64,000 nucleotides of DNA, from the NCBI RefSeq assembly GCF_010500955.1, contig NZ_QVMJ01000014.1:26421-90420 (forward strand), read 5' to 3'. The position numbers were made by a program, and so were the translations under genes. Positions 17,094-25,210 of this stretch are shown here, in pieces. The stretch is from Bacteroides sp. 519 (GTDB lineage Bacteria; Bacteroidota; Bacteroidia; Bacteroidales; Bacteroidaceae). The notes beneath the pieces were generated by a model. The model was given only the letters and a program-made list of their open reading frames with translations, was not told the DNA's origin and did no database searches. Every line of letters begins with the position of its first letter. Within the stretch, counting starts at the first letter, position 1.

Positions 17094-19607
17094 TTATTTC
17101 TTCTTCTTAAATATATCCTTCAAAGCATCTTTAGCCTTTTCGGTAGCTTTTTCTTTTATCTCTTCTTTCAACGAATCTTTGTTTGCAACAATTGTTGAGT
17201 CTAAACCAAGTTTCTCGCCAAGCTTTTCGGTAACTTTTTCAACAGCCTGATCTTTTACAGCATCTACAGCCTGTTTGGCCATACTCTCTGTATCGACAGA
17301 GATTTTGGGCGAGGTAAATGAACCACCAATCTTAAGATCGACAGTAGATAACTGTGCAACCTTTCCGGCCGAGGCAGGTAATTGTATCTTACCAGTATAA
17401 TCAATGGTTTGGTCGAGGCCTGTGGTACCGGATAGATTCATGTTATAATCCTTCCACTTGATGTCGAAAGGTTGAGTACCCAAACGTCCGTCTTTAATGC
17501 TGAAATCAATAGCCATATCTTTCACCGAAATGTTTTTGAATTCAGGCTTCTTCACAGCATCAGCTATTTTGTTTATTATCTCAACTTCGCTTAGGCTTAA
17601 ACCTTTGGTCGACAGTTTACCTTCGCCTTGCATAGTCGATAATATAGGACTCATTTGGCTGTCTAATTGGGTATTGATCTTCATGCTGCCTGTAAACTTT
17701 CCTTTCAGATTCTCGAATACAGGAGCAAGTTGTTTCACCATATCCAACTCTTTGTATGTTTGAGCAAAGCTAAGGCTATCCATACGGAAGCTTGCGTTAA
17801 ATACCGGCTTGTTAATATCGGTTGTTGAATAGTATCCGTTCATAACTACACCACCGCCCATTGTGTTTAAAGATAAGTTGCTCATGTCGGCTTTGCCGTT
17901 TTTAACAAGAAGTTTACCATTGATGTTCGAGAAGTTCATGGCACCAAAAAGAACTTTCTTCATGTTCAGGTTCATGTTGAAGTCGATGTTCTTCGGAATC
18001 TCAATCAGGCTCATCGGTACGGTGTCGGTTTCTGCTACTGTTTCTTCCGCATCGCTCATAAAATCATTGAGGTTGAAGTTGTTAGAGTTAATATTCAGAT
18101 TACCTTTGATGGTACTATTCTTCAATACATAACCCATATAGTTTTCGAAACGGCAATCGGCAGTAATGTCGTTGCTGCCAATGTTAACAGTTGTTTCGCT
18201 CAATTGCAGGTATTGCGGTGTAAATGTAAACAACGACTGATGGATATCTACATCGGGCATATCCTGCATCTTCAGTTTCATGTCTGATAGTTTGATGGTT
18301 CCCGAAGCGTTGAATTTATCGTATTGTTCTTTCTCGATGTACGACATCCGTCCGGCTACAGACATGTTGGCGTTGATGGTTCCGTTCAATTCCATATCTT
18401 CGAGCGGATATACATCTTTAATCATACCTAGGTTGAGAACTCCGTTGGCACTTCCCTTGAAGTTTGCGTCGGATATGGGCGTTTTCACTTCGGCTGTCAT
18501 GCCAAACGGATTACCACCCAACCGGAAGTTAAACGGATTGATGATTACTTCTGTACGATCGGCACTGCCACCGGGATTGCTTACCTTGGCCAGAATATTG
18601 ATGTTGTCAACTCCTGCCGGCAATGATGGATAGCGGAACATAGCATTCTTTACTTCCATAACAGCGCTGAACTGTGGTAGTGTTTCTCCTTCCATAACCC
18701 CTTTTGCCTGGGCACTGAGAGTAACTGTACCATCGGTTTTTAGGCTGCTGAACTCTTTTGCATAAATAGCAGGGATAAGAGACAGGATTTCTTTGAATCC
18801 TACTTCGCTGGTGTTTAGGTTGAGGTTCATTTCCATGGCAGGGTCTTTAAGAGCCACCCAACCATCGATACCGGCTTTAATGGCATTGAGTGTAAACTCA
18901 TTCTTTTCCAGCGTATATTTATTGTTGGCCATGTCGGCATCAATATTCATTTTGGCTGTAAATTTAGCTTTGTTAAGCAGAGGTATTCCACCCATTTTGT
19001 AGTTAAGTGAGCCAATGGCTGCATCTATCTTCATGGTGGTGCGGTCGGCACTCATATCGCCGGATATGGCTCCTTCTATATTCTGTACATCGGCCAACAT
19101 ATTGCCTTGGCGGTCGTCGTAGATAGCGTTAAGATTGTCTATAGACAGTTTTTTAAGCTGTATTTTAAAAGAAGAAGGTTCGTCGGTAGTCCCTTCTGTT
19201 GTTTCTTCGCTTTCTTTCATTATATCCCAGTTGGCTTTACCTGTTTCAAGCACAATGGCTTTTGCCCAGGTGTCTTTTATCCCTATTCGGGAGATTTCGT
19301 AGCCGCTATCGCCAAATAAGGAGAAAAGGTTGATAGTGGCGGTTAGTTCGCCGGCTTTAAGTAATGTATCGTTTTCGAATTCGTTAATACCTTTCAGCCA
19401 GAAGTCATTCAACGTTACCGATGCTTTTGGGAAGTGCTTGAACAAGCTGATGTCGAGGCTCTTGAAGTTGAACTCTGCATTCAGCATTTTGTTTCCTTCT
19501 GTTTTTACAATTTCTTCAATTTTTCCTTTAAATGCAAAAGGAAGTACAATCATGATTACCAGTATTACTGCTAATACAATTCCTGCAATTTTTAAAGATT
19601 TCTTCAT
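17094..19607 (-). CDS. AsmA-like protein
   Basis: An 837-residue protein with one N-terminal membrane helix (LKIAGIVLAVILVIMIVLPFAF) followed by an AsmA-type N-terminus: DISLFKHFPKASVTLNDFWL and AGELTATINLFSL. The middle is a long series of beta strands with repeated G.../MNGYYSTTDINKP patterns, and residues 690-770 (LSLSEVEIINKIADAV, KDMAIDFSIKDGRL) match the AsmA C-terminal domain. A lysine-rich helix closes it. AsmA-like proteins are thought to bridge the periplasm and aid lipid or outer-membrane protein transport. It stands alone on the - strand. Confidence 0.85.
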   Translation of the reverse strand: MKKSLKIAGIVLAVILVIMIVLPFAFKGKIEEIVKTEGNKMLNAEFNFKSLDISLFKHFPKASVTLNDFWLKGINEFENDTLLKAGELTATINLFSLFGDSGYEISRIGIKDTWAKAIVLETGKANWDIMKESEETTEGTTDEPSSFKIQLKKLSIDNLNAIYDDRQGNMLADVQNIEGAISGDMSADRTTMKIDAAIGSLNYKMGGIPLLNKAKFTAKMNIDADMANNKYTLEKNEFTLNAIKAGIDGWVALKDPAMEMNLNLNTSEVGFKEILSLIPAIYAKEFSSLKTDGTVTLSAQAKGVMEGETLPQFSAVMEVKNAMFRYPSLPAGVDNINILAKVSNPGGSADRTEVIINPFNFRLGGNPFGMTAEVKTPISDANFKGSANGVLNLGMIKDVYPLEDMELNGTINANMSVAGRMSYIEKEQYDKFNASGTIKLSDMKLKMQDMPDVDIHQSLFTFTPQYLQLSETTVNIGSNDITADCRFENYMGYVLKNSTIKGNLNINSNNFNLNDFMSDAEETVAETDTVPMSLIEIPKNIDFNMNLNMKKVLFGAMNFSNINGKLLVKNGKADMSNLSLNTMGGGVVMNGYYSTTDINKPVFNASFRMDSLSFAQTYKELDMVKQLAPVFENLKGKFTGSMKINTQLDSQMSPILSTMQGEGKLSTKGLSLSEVEIINKIADAVKKPEFKNISVKDMAIDFSIKDGRLGTQPFDIKWKDYNMNLSGTTGLDQTIDYTGKIQLPASAGKVAQLSTVDLKIGGSFTSPKISVDTESMAKQAVDAVKDQAVEKVTEKLGEKLGLDSTIVANKDSLKEEIKEKATEKAKDALKDIFKKKK

Positions 19608-19659
19608 AATGGTTGTTTTAAGTTATAGATATTTCATTTGCTTGTGTATTTGTCCAATC

Positions 19660-19730
19660 CCGCATGGAACTCCCCGCCCTTGAGGGGCGGGGTGGCCTTC
19701 AGGCCGGGGCGGGGAGTAAAAAACCATCCG
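19660..19730. repeat. Left structured inverted repeat of the DUF559 unit
   Basis: A 71-bp sequence starting CCGCATGGAACTCCCCGCC. It is internally palindromic: the outer arms ACTCCCCGCC / GGCGGGGAGT enclose two further hairpins (CCCCGCCC-TTGA-GGGGCGGGG and GGCCT-TC-AGGCC). The complement of the element at 20161-20230 matches it with three substitutions and one indel. Confidence 0.8.
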
Positions 19731-19741
19731 CATGGTATAAA

Positions 19742-20131
19742 TTACCTGTTTCTATCCGGATCACCTTTGTTTACTATCTTATCCCTATGCTCAAGTATCT
19801 CTCTAACAATACTTTCCGCGTCTAAAAATACAGTTTTATTTTCAAACCTTATTATCTTTATTCCAGCTTTTTGAAAAAGGTAGTTAGTACGGTTGTCATC
19901 ATACTCTGAATTATAATAATGTTGTTCTCCATCCAATTCAATTCCTAAAAGTAATTCCGGACAATAAAAATCAAGTATATATGGACCTATTCCCTGTTGT
20001 CTTCTGAATTTTAATCCTTCAACTTGTTTGCCCTTTATTATCTGCCATAAGGCTGCTTCTGCAGGGGTTAAATTTTTGCGTAACTTTTTGCGGAAATGTT
20101 GTTGCTCGTCTCTATTTATAAATTCTCCCAT
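19742..20131 (-). CDS. DUF559 (Vsr-related endonuclease fold) protein
   Basis: A 129-residue protein. KKLRKNLTPAEAALWQIIKG and KFRRQQGIGPYILDFYCPEL are the family signature; the Asp of LDFYC and the Glu of GIELDGEQHY are the likely metal ligands of a Vsr-like PD-(D/E)XK fold, and GIKIIRFEN is the last strand. Family members are predicted nucleases whose targets are largely unknown. It is framed by near-identical 70-bp structured inverted repeats, 11 bases from its 3' end and 29 bases from its start, and is unrelated to its neighbours. Confidence 0.85.
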   Translation of the reverse strand: MGEFINRDEQQHFRKKLRKNLTPAEAALWQIIKGKQVEGLKFRRQQGIGPYILDFYCPELLLGIELDGEQHYYNSEYDDNRTNYLFQKAGIKIIRFENKTVFLDAESIVREILEHRDKIVNKGDPDRNR

Positions 20132-20160
20132 ATTGTCTTTAATGTTGTTTATGTGCCCTG

Positions 20161-20230
20161 CGAATGGTTTTTACTCCCCGCCCCGGCCTAAAGGCCACCC
20201 CGCCCCTCAAGGGTGGGGAGTTCCATGCGG
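20161..20230. repeat. Right structured inverted repeat of the DUF559 unit
   Basis: Inverted counterpart of 19660-19730, with the same outer arms and two inner hairpins. It ends in CCATGCGGCATCA (20223-20235), the 13-bp motif shared with the word-repeat hairpins elsewhere in the window. Confidence 0.8.
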
Positions 20231-20279
20231 CATCACTTACTGTGCAATGTCATTTATCCATGCGCAGGCATATAATATC

Positions 20280-22292
20280 TTATTTTGTCTTTTTCTTTTT
20301 CTTCAACTCCTCCGCCAGCCGCCAATGAATGGCAGCAAGTTCGTCTTTGCCATCCCTAAGCAGTGCATCGCCAAATAACTCGTGTGCTCCCGCATGATCG
20401 GGGTTGTACGAAGTTGCTTTATCAAAATCGGCAATGGCCCCTTCAATATCGTTTTTCTTTAGTCGTAATTTTCCTCTGTTGTAATATGGCTTAAATTCGG
20501 CTGGTCGTTGTTTAACAGCTGTATTAAAACACAAATCTGCTTCTTCAAGATTGCCATCATTCATCAATGTAACTCCTTTACGTATCCAGGCATCTGTCAT
20601 ATCCGGATACAGTTCCAAAGCCTTGTCGTAGTTGGCTAGTGCTGCCCTAACGTCGTGTGCATGGGTGATGGATTCGTTCCCCATTCTGTAATACTCGCGT
20701 GCAAACTTTTCGAGATTCTTCTGTTGGTTGTTCATCTTATCCTTTAAGCGTGTATTCTCATCGCGTAGCTTGTTGATAACTCCCAGTTTCCGGCGAATCA
20801 GCCGTTTAATGTGTGGTTTCTCAATATCGTAACGGGCGTGGATGGCAACAAAGAAATGATCCAGAAACTCATCAAAGTTCCCTTCGTCGAATGCAGCTAC
20901 AGCTTCGGCATACTGTACATCTGCCTGAGCTTGCTTCAATGCGCGATCAATTGCCTGACGGTTGTTGAATCTTTCGGAAAAGTTCACAATTTCGGGGCGG
21001 ACAAATATATCGCTGCGGCTGATGGCCCGTTTCAACTGAATTCCATCCAGTGATGTACAACGGCTCAATGCTACATAAGCCTGACCGCCAGCAAATACGC
21101 CTCCTGTAAAGTCTATTACTACACGGCTGAAAGTCAGCCCCTGACTTTTGTGTATGGTAATGGCCCATGCCAACCGGATGGGATATTGCACAAATACGCC
21201 CAGTTCTTCTTCCTCTATCTGTTTTTTCTTTTCGTTGTATTTATAACGTATGTTTCGCCAACTGTCTTTCTTCACATCGTACTCGCTGCCATCGTCGGTT
21301 ACAACATACAATGTTCCTTCTTCATCTATTCCGCTAATAACTCCGATAGTGCCGTTTACCCATCGGCGATCGTAATCGTTCTTGATGAAAATAACCTGTG
21401 CTCCGGTTTTTACTACCAGGTCTTTGGGGGTTGGTAAACTGTTCTCTGGAAAATCTCCGGTAATTTCTCCCTCAAAGGTTATTGGGTCACCGGGTAGTTC
21501 GGCCAGTTTCTTTTCGTTCAGAAAGTCTACATTATCCCGGCGGGTTGCCAGAGTGATGTACATATCCTCTTCCGATTTATCTATATCGGTTCCGTAGCGG
21601 GTGTTGAGCAGTTGCAGATCCACTGCTCCGGCTGTGTTATTGCGTATACGGTCGAGAATACCTACAAAAACGGGGTCGGTTTGTCGGTAAACTTTCCGCA
21701 GTTCGATGGATACAAGATCGATCTCACTGAAAACCTTGGCCGAAAAGAAGTATGGGGTAGGGTAGAAGCGGCTGATAATTTCGCGTTCGTCGCTTTTAAC
21801 AACGGGCTCAAGCTGAAACACATCGCCTACCAACAGTATTTGTTTGCCTCCAAAGGGTTGACGCAGATTACGCGAGTAAACCCGCAGTATACGGTCGATG
21901 GCATCAATTGTGTCGGCACGTACCATAGAAATCTCGTCGATGATAACAAGTTCCGTTTTTTCAATCAGTTTGCGGTGTTGTTTATTGTATTTCAGGAACT
22001 CGTGTATGCGACCCCGTTGCAGACTTAGGTTAGGGTCGTTGGGTAGTAACGGGTGAAAAGGGAGCTTGAAAAAACTATGCATGGTACTTCCTCCGGCATT
22101 AATGGCTGCTATTCCGGTAGGTGCAAGTACTACATGTTTTTTCTTTGTGTTCTGGCAGATGTACCGTAGAAAAGTAGATTTGCCTGTTCCGGCTTTCCCG
22201 GTCAGGAAGACGGACTGGCTGGTATACTGTATCAGATTCAGTGCATCCTGGAACTCTTTGTTGTTTTTATCGACTGTAAACTCCACTCTCAA
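20280..22292 (-). CDS. Pif1/RecD-like helicase with C-terminal TPR repeats
   Basis: A 670-residue superfamily 1 helicase. Walker A is FLTGKAGTGKSTFLRY (about 32-47), Walker B is VIIDEISMV, and LLVGDVFQLEPV is motif III. QVIFIKNDYDRRWVNG and LAWAITIHKSQGLTFSRV near 380, then AGGQAYVALSRC, are late helicase motifs, so the motor is complete. Residues 545-665 hold about three TPR units (ALANYDKALELYPDMTDAWI, LCFNTAVKQRPAEFKPYYNR, GAIADFDKATSYNPDHAGAH). The tail suggests recruitment to a protein partner. DNA substrate unknown. Confidence 0.85.
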   Translation of the reverse strand: MRVEFTVDKNNKEFQDALNLIQYTSQSVFLTGKAGTGKSTFLRYICQNTKKKHVVLAPTGIAAINAGGSTMHSFFKLPFHPLLPNDPNLSLQRGRIHEFLKYNKQHRKLIEKTELVIIDEISMVRADTIDAIDRILRVYSRNLRQPFGGKQILLVGDVFQLEPVVKSDEREIISRFYPTPYFFSAKVFSEIDLVSIELRKVYRQTDPVFVGILDRIRNNTAGAVDLQLLNTRYGTDIDKSEEDMYITLATRRDNVDFLNEKKLAELPGDPITFEGEITGDFPENSLPTPKDLVVKTGAQVIFIKNDYDRRWVNGTIGVISGIDEEGTLYVVTDDGSEYDVKKDSWRNIRYKYNEKKKQIEEEELGVFVQYPIRLAWAITIHKSQGLTFSRVVIDFTGGVFAGGQAYVALSRCTSLDGIQLKRAISRSDIFVRPEIVNFSERFNNRQAIDRALKQAQADVQYAEAVAAFDEGNFDEFLDHFFVAIHARYDIEKPHIKRLIRRKLGVINKLRDENTRLKDKMNNQQKNLEKFAREYYRMGNESITHAHDVRAALANYDKALELYPDMTDAWIRKGVTLMNDGNLEEADLCFNTAVKQRPAEFKPYYNRGKLRLKKNDIEGAIADFDKATSYNPDHAGAHELFGDALLRDGKDELAAIHWRLAEELKKKKKTK

Positions 22293-22358
22293 TTTGCTTT
22301 CTGATACAAATATAGGTGATAAAAATGAAAAGAGGACATGGAGTTAATTCTTTTTAGA

Positions 22359-22391
22359 TTAGACACGGATTACGCAGAATTGCACGGATTT
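22359..22391. repeat. Solo copy of the TTAGACACGGATTACGC word
   Basis: Matches the left arm of the hairpin at 12618-12650 closely over 33 bases but has no inverted partner nearby. It shows that this word is dispersed in the genome rather than made in place. Confidence 0.6.
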
Positions 22392-22408
22392 AAAAAAACA
22401 TGGATATC

Positions 22409-22969
22409 TTATTTTCTAAACCCTTTTATTTCTGTGCGTGGTTTGTTTAGTCGTTTATTCTGTACTTGTAATTCTGCTAATGTTTCATTAATATTTTCAA
22501 GTTGCATTCGTGTATCTTCATGCATATCGTTGTAATCAGTAAAGACCTCTTCTATATATTCTTCTAATCTTTTGATTTCTTGTTTGATTAGCCCTATTTC
22601 ATTATGAGGTGAAGTTGATGTCATTTGACGCACAGCTATGAAAGTACGCATAATCCCAATATTAATTTCAATGGCAGCTTCACTGTTTAGTACTGTAGAA
22701 AGCATGGCTACTCCTTGTTCAGTAAAGGCAAAAGGCATATAGCGTATACCTCCTCTTGAGTTTGAGGTCACAATCTGTGACCTCAAAGAATTAAACTCAT
22801 CGTGAGTTAACTCAAACATAAAATCTTCGGGGAACCGTCGTATATTACGTCTTACTGATTGTTTTAATACTTTGGTTTCAGTACCATATATTTGGGCCAA
22901 ATCAAAGTCAAGCATTACTTTGTAGCCTCTAATTTCGTATATTTTACTACGTATCAATTCTATCTCCAT
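22409..22969 (-). CDS. ORF6N domain protein
   Basis: A 186-residue protein with an ORF6N (KilA-N-related) DNA-binding domain over the first 95 residues: [28 protein letters not shown]-type segment, [12 protein letters not shown], and [17 protein letters not shown]. The remainder is a coiled coil ([17 protein letters not shown]). Such proteins are common in Bacteroidetes chromosomes and phages and may act as regulators or prophage remnants. No other phage gene is present here. Confidence 0.88.
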   Translation of the reverse strand: MEIELIRSKIYEIRGYKVMLDFDLAQIYGTETKVLKQSVRRNIRRFPEDFMFELTHDEFNSLRSQIVTSNSRGGIRYMPFAFTEQGVAMLSTVLNSEAAIEINIGIMRTFIAVRQMTSTSPHNEIGLIKQEIKRLEEYIEEVFTDYNDMHEDTRMQLENINETLAELQVQNKRLNKPRTEIKGFRK

Positions 22970-23000
22970 GAGTGCAAATTATATGAAAATTTTCACGTTT

Positions 23001-23780
23001 TCACTTTTCTATTATCCCGAAGTGCTCCAGCGCTTTCAGTATGCCATCATTATCAACTGTATCGGTAACATAATCTGCTACTTGTTTAACGTTGTCGTTA
23101 GCATTTCCCATGGCTACTCCTATTGCTGCATGTTTTAGCATACTGATGTCGTTACCGCCATCGCCAAAAGCCATTGTATCTTCCAAGGCAATGCCAAAGT
23201 GGTTGATAATGGCATCAATACCGTTGTTTTTACCACTTCCTACTGCTACAATATCTGTAAATGAGGTGTGCCAGCGCCCTGATTCGCAATGAGGTATTTG
23301 AGGCATTAACTTAACTTCCTGTGCCGGAGTTATAAAGGGCGACACCTGAAATATTTCTTTTCCAGGAATATCTTCTGGGTCTATTTGTGGTAAAGAGTGT
23401 ACATTGAGCAGGGTCGAAAACTCGTCCGACATCCAATTAGGATTAACAATATACATTTTCTTTTCGGTAACAAAGGTGCTTGTTATTGTTTTCTTCCGGA
23501 TGATGTTGGTCAATGTTTGTACATCCTCGGCCGGAATACTGTTTTTATAGATAACTTCATCTTTGCCGGCAAAACAGATTGATCCGTTCATGGTGATATA
23601 TCCATCGAACTCCAGATTGCCAAGGTTGTTAATGATGGCCTTGGGGCGTCCGGTAGCAATGAATACTTTAATTCCTTTTTCTTTTACCTTAGCTATCGCA
23701 TCAATTGTTGAGGCGGGGACTTTGTGTGTGTTGAAGGATACCAGGGTACCGTCAATATCAAAAAAGAGTGCTTTTATCAT
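23001..23780 (-). CDS. Cof-type HAD-IIB family phosphatase
   Basis: A 259-residue cytosolic HAD hydrolase. FFDIDGTLVSF holds the two catalytic aspartates (DxDGT), FIATGRP is motif II, a C2-type cap lies at about 85-185, and MAFGDGGNDISMLKHA is motif IV. IIB members dephosphorylate sugar phosphates, FMN or pyridoxal phosphate; the substrate here is not deducible. The 400 bases from 23781 to the next gene hold no further gene. Confidence 0.88.
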   Translation of the reverse strand: MIKALFFDIDGTLVSFNTHKVPASTIDAIAKVKEKGIKVFIATGRPKAIINNLGNLEFDGYITMNGSICFAGKDEVIYKNSIPAEDVQTLTNIIRKKTITSTFVTEKKMYIVNPNWMSDEFSTLLNVHSLPQIDPEDIPGKEIFQVSPFITPAQEVKLMPQIPHCESGRWHTSFTDIVAVGSGKNNGIDAIINHFGIALEDTMAFGDGGNDISMLKHAAIGVAMGNANDNVKQVADYVTDTVDNDGILKALEHFGIIEK

Positions 23781-24180
23781 ACTTGTTAAAATTTCATCTA
23801 CATTAAATGTGGGAGTTTCTTTGTTCGGACGAAAGGTTGAGCGAATGAAACGTAATTATTAGGTTACCGTATTTGTTTGCATAGGATAGTGCATCTGTTT
23901 GCAAATATACGGAAATAAATATGGTTTTAGCAAAGGTTTCGTGTTAAATCAAAAACGAGGCCTTCTATATCCGTTGGTATCCATTGGTATCCGTTTGTGT
24001 CCATCTAGCTACTTTCAGTGCATTCGCCAATTTTGGAGTATTTATGTTTGCAGAGCGTTAACGCAAAAGCAATTTATTAATTCAAATTTTAACCCGAATG
24101 GAGCGAATGCATTTATCGAGGAAAGCACGGCCGGCCTACAAGATTCTTTCAGTCGCAAAGTTCACAAAAACAATTTAATT

Positions 24181-24648
24181 ATGAGTATTCCTTATAAAGT
24201 AGTAAAACAATCATTCGGTTTCGATGAAACAAAAACCGAGAAGTATGTAGTAAAAGCAGTAACAGGCGAAATGCTAACTTTCGACAAAGTGTGTAACCAG
24301 GTATGCCAGATTTGTGGTGCCCACCGCGGAACAGTGAGTCAGGTAGTTGGAGGCTTGCTCGATGTAATGGTAAACAACCTCGATATGGGTCACAGTGTAC
24401 AGTTGGGCGAATTCGGTATTCTGCGTCCCGGTTTGCGTACCAAAGCACAAGATAGTGAAGAGGCAGCCAATGCCCATGCCATTTACCGTAAGAAAGTAAA
24501 CTTTGTGCCAGGCAAAATGTTGAAGAACTTCCTTAAAGATGTAGCAATTACCCGCGCATCAACCGGAGTAACTTCCACAAAAAAGAATGAAGACAGCGAT
24601 TCTGGCGATGATGGTGGTAGCGGAGGATGGATAGATCCTACTGCATAA
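24181..24648 (+). CDS. HU-HIG family DNA-binding protein
   Basis: A 155-residue histone-like protein. The start at 24181 (MSIPYKVVKQSFGFDETKTE) is chosen because the upstream extension has no family counterpart. TFDKVCNQVCQICGAHRGTV begins the HU fold; GHSVQLGEFGILRPGLRT is the strand segment leading to the DNA-binding arm. A flexible acidic and glycine-rich tail follows (DSGDDGGSGG). TATTTATGTTTG at 24039-24050 contains a TAnnTTTG box but no -33 match. A terminator follows, then the capsule control region. Confidence 0.85.
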   Translation: MSIPYKVVKQSFGFDETKTEKYVVKAVTGEMLTFDKVCNQVCQICGAHRGTVSQVVGGLLDVMVNNLDMGHSVQLGEFGILRPGLRTKAQDSEEAANAHAIYRKKVNFVPGKMLKNFLKDVAITRASTGVTSTKKNEDSDSGDDGGSGGWIDPTA

Positions 24649-24671
24649 CAGTATAATAGTTGTCCTTAAAG

Positions 24672-24714
24672 AGGCATAGATGAGAAGTAAAGGCTTCCAT
24701 CTGTGCCTTTTTTT
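24672..24714 (+). terminator. Rho-independent terminator of the HU gene
   Basis: Arms 24672-24682 and 24698-24708 (aggcatagatg / catctgtgcct) with an inner GAAG/CTTC extension, followed by seven T. Confidence 0.85.
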
Positions 24715-24734
24715 GTACCCTTATGGCAAAATTA

Positions 24735-24844
24735 GTGGTTACCACGGTAAGTGTCGGTGGTTACCATCATGCCTTTTGGTGGTTACCACGGGTGTTTATG
24801 GTGGTAACCATTGAGGGGTGTGGTGGTAACCACTGAATTGGATA
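24735..24844. repeat. Five palindromic 11-bp sites at exact 22-bp spacing
   Basis: Sites at 24735, 24757, 24779, 24801 and 24823 read GTGGTTACCAC, GTGGTTACCAT, GTGGTTACCAC, GTGGTAACCAT and GTGGTAACCAC. Each is a near-perfect dyad and the start-to-start distance is 22 bases every time, two helical turns. The 11 bases between sites are not conserved. It lies between the HU terminator and the invertible capsule promoter. It may be a cooperative operator row; the unit is too short for CRISPR. Confidence 0.9.
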
Positions 24845-24884
24845 TTAACATATGAATATTGGGAGAATTTGGATATTGGGAGTG

Positions 24885-25071
24885 TCAAAAGACGTTCGTT
24901 TAATGAACTCATATTTTAAAATTTCAGGAGATATATCCAATTGTAGAGAGACGGTCTACTCAATTCTTTAGCATCTAGTGGGTTATGTGTACCTTTGAAA
25001 AAATAAATCGCTTTTCTTTGTGTATTCATATAAAGACATTAACTTTGCGGCATTAAACGAACGTTTTTTGA
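24885..25071. promoter_or_regulatory. Invertible capsule promoter segment
   Basis: Inverted repeats at 24885-24905 and 25051-25071 (21 bp, one mismatch) share ACGTTCGTTTAATG preceded by TCAAAAR. They enclose 145 bp carrying a perfect promoter directed at upxY. The core ARACGTTCGT agrees with what is known of the repeats recognised by the Mpi serine recombinase at Bacteroides fragilis capsule promoters. Inversion would turn the promoter away from upxY. No recombinase gene is in the window, so it would act in trans. Confidence 0.85.
25017..25047 (+). promoter_or_regulatory. Capsule operon promoter, ON orientation
   Basis: TTTG at 25017-25020, a 19-base spacer and TAACTTTG at 25040-25047 match the Bacteroidetes consensus at all positions. 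Initiation would fall within the right inverted repeat, leaving a leader of about 155 bases before upxY, which contains a small hairpin (AACGC-GAA-GCGTT at about 25162) and an overlapping short frame from 25146. Confidence 0.85.
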
Positions 25072-25210
25072 TTGGCTTTGAGCTACTAACATCCGATTAG
25101 TTTAATATTAAGATTCTAATAAATTTACGTTTTGGTAGAGGTATTATGTCTCGTCCAAAACGCGAAGCGTTCCTGAAAGCAAATAAAGATTCGAGAATAC
25201 AAGTTACTAA

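Larger units (their letters stand above)
19660..20230. mobile_element. Possible non-autonomous or self-mobilising DUF559 unit
   Basis: A single nuclease-like gene lies exactly between two 70-bp inverted, foldback-forming repeats, in the gap between the AsmA-like and helicase genes. This is the layout of a short mobile unit such as REP/transposase pairs, with a PD-(D/E)XK-type protein in place of a transposase. No target duplication was identified. Whether it moves is inference. Confidence 0.4.

Noticed and set aside
18280..19683. Several + strand frames within the AsmA-like gene
   Set aside because: Composition is that of antisense reading; the - strand protein has clear domains over the whole length.
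23899..24180. N-terminal extension of the HU-HIG protein
   Set aside because: The extension has no family counterpart; the protein fits HU-HIG from the Met at 24181.
24735..24844. CRISPR-like array
   Set aside because: Repeats are 11 bp and spacers 11 bp, far below CRISPR sizes, and there are no cas genes.
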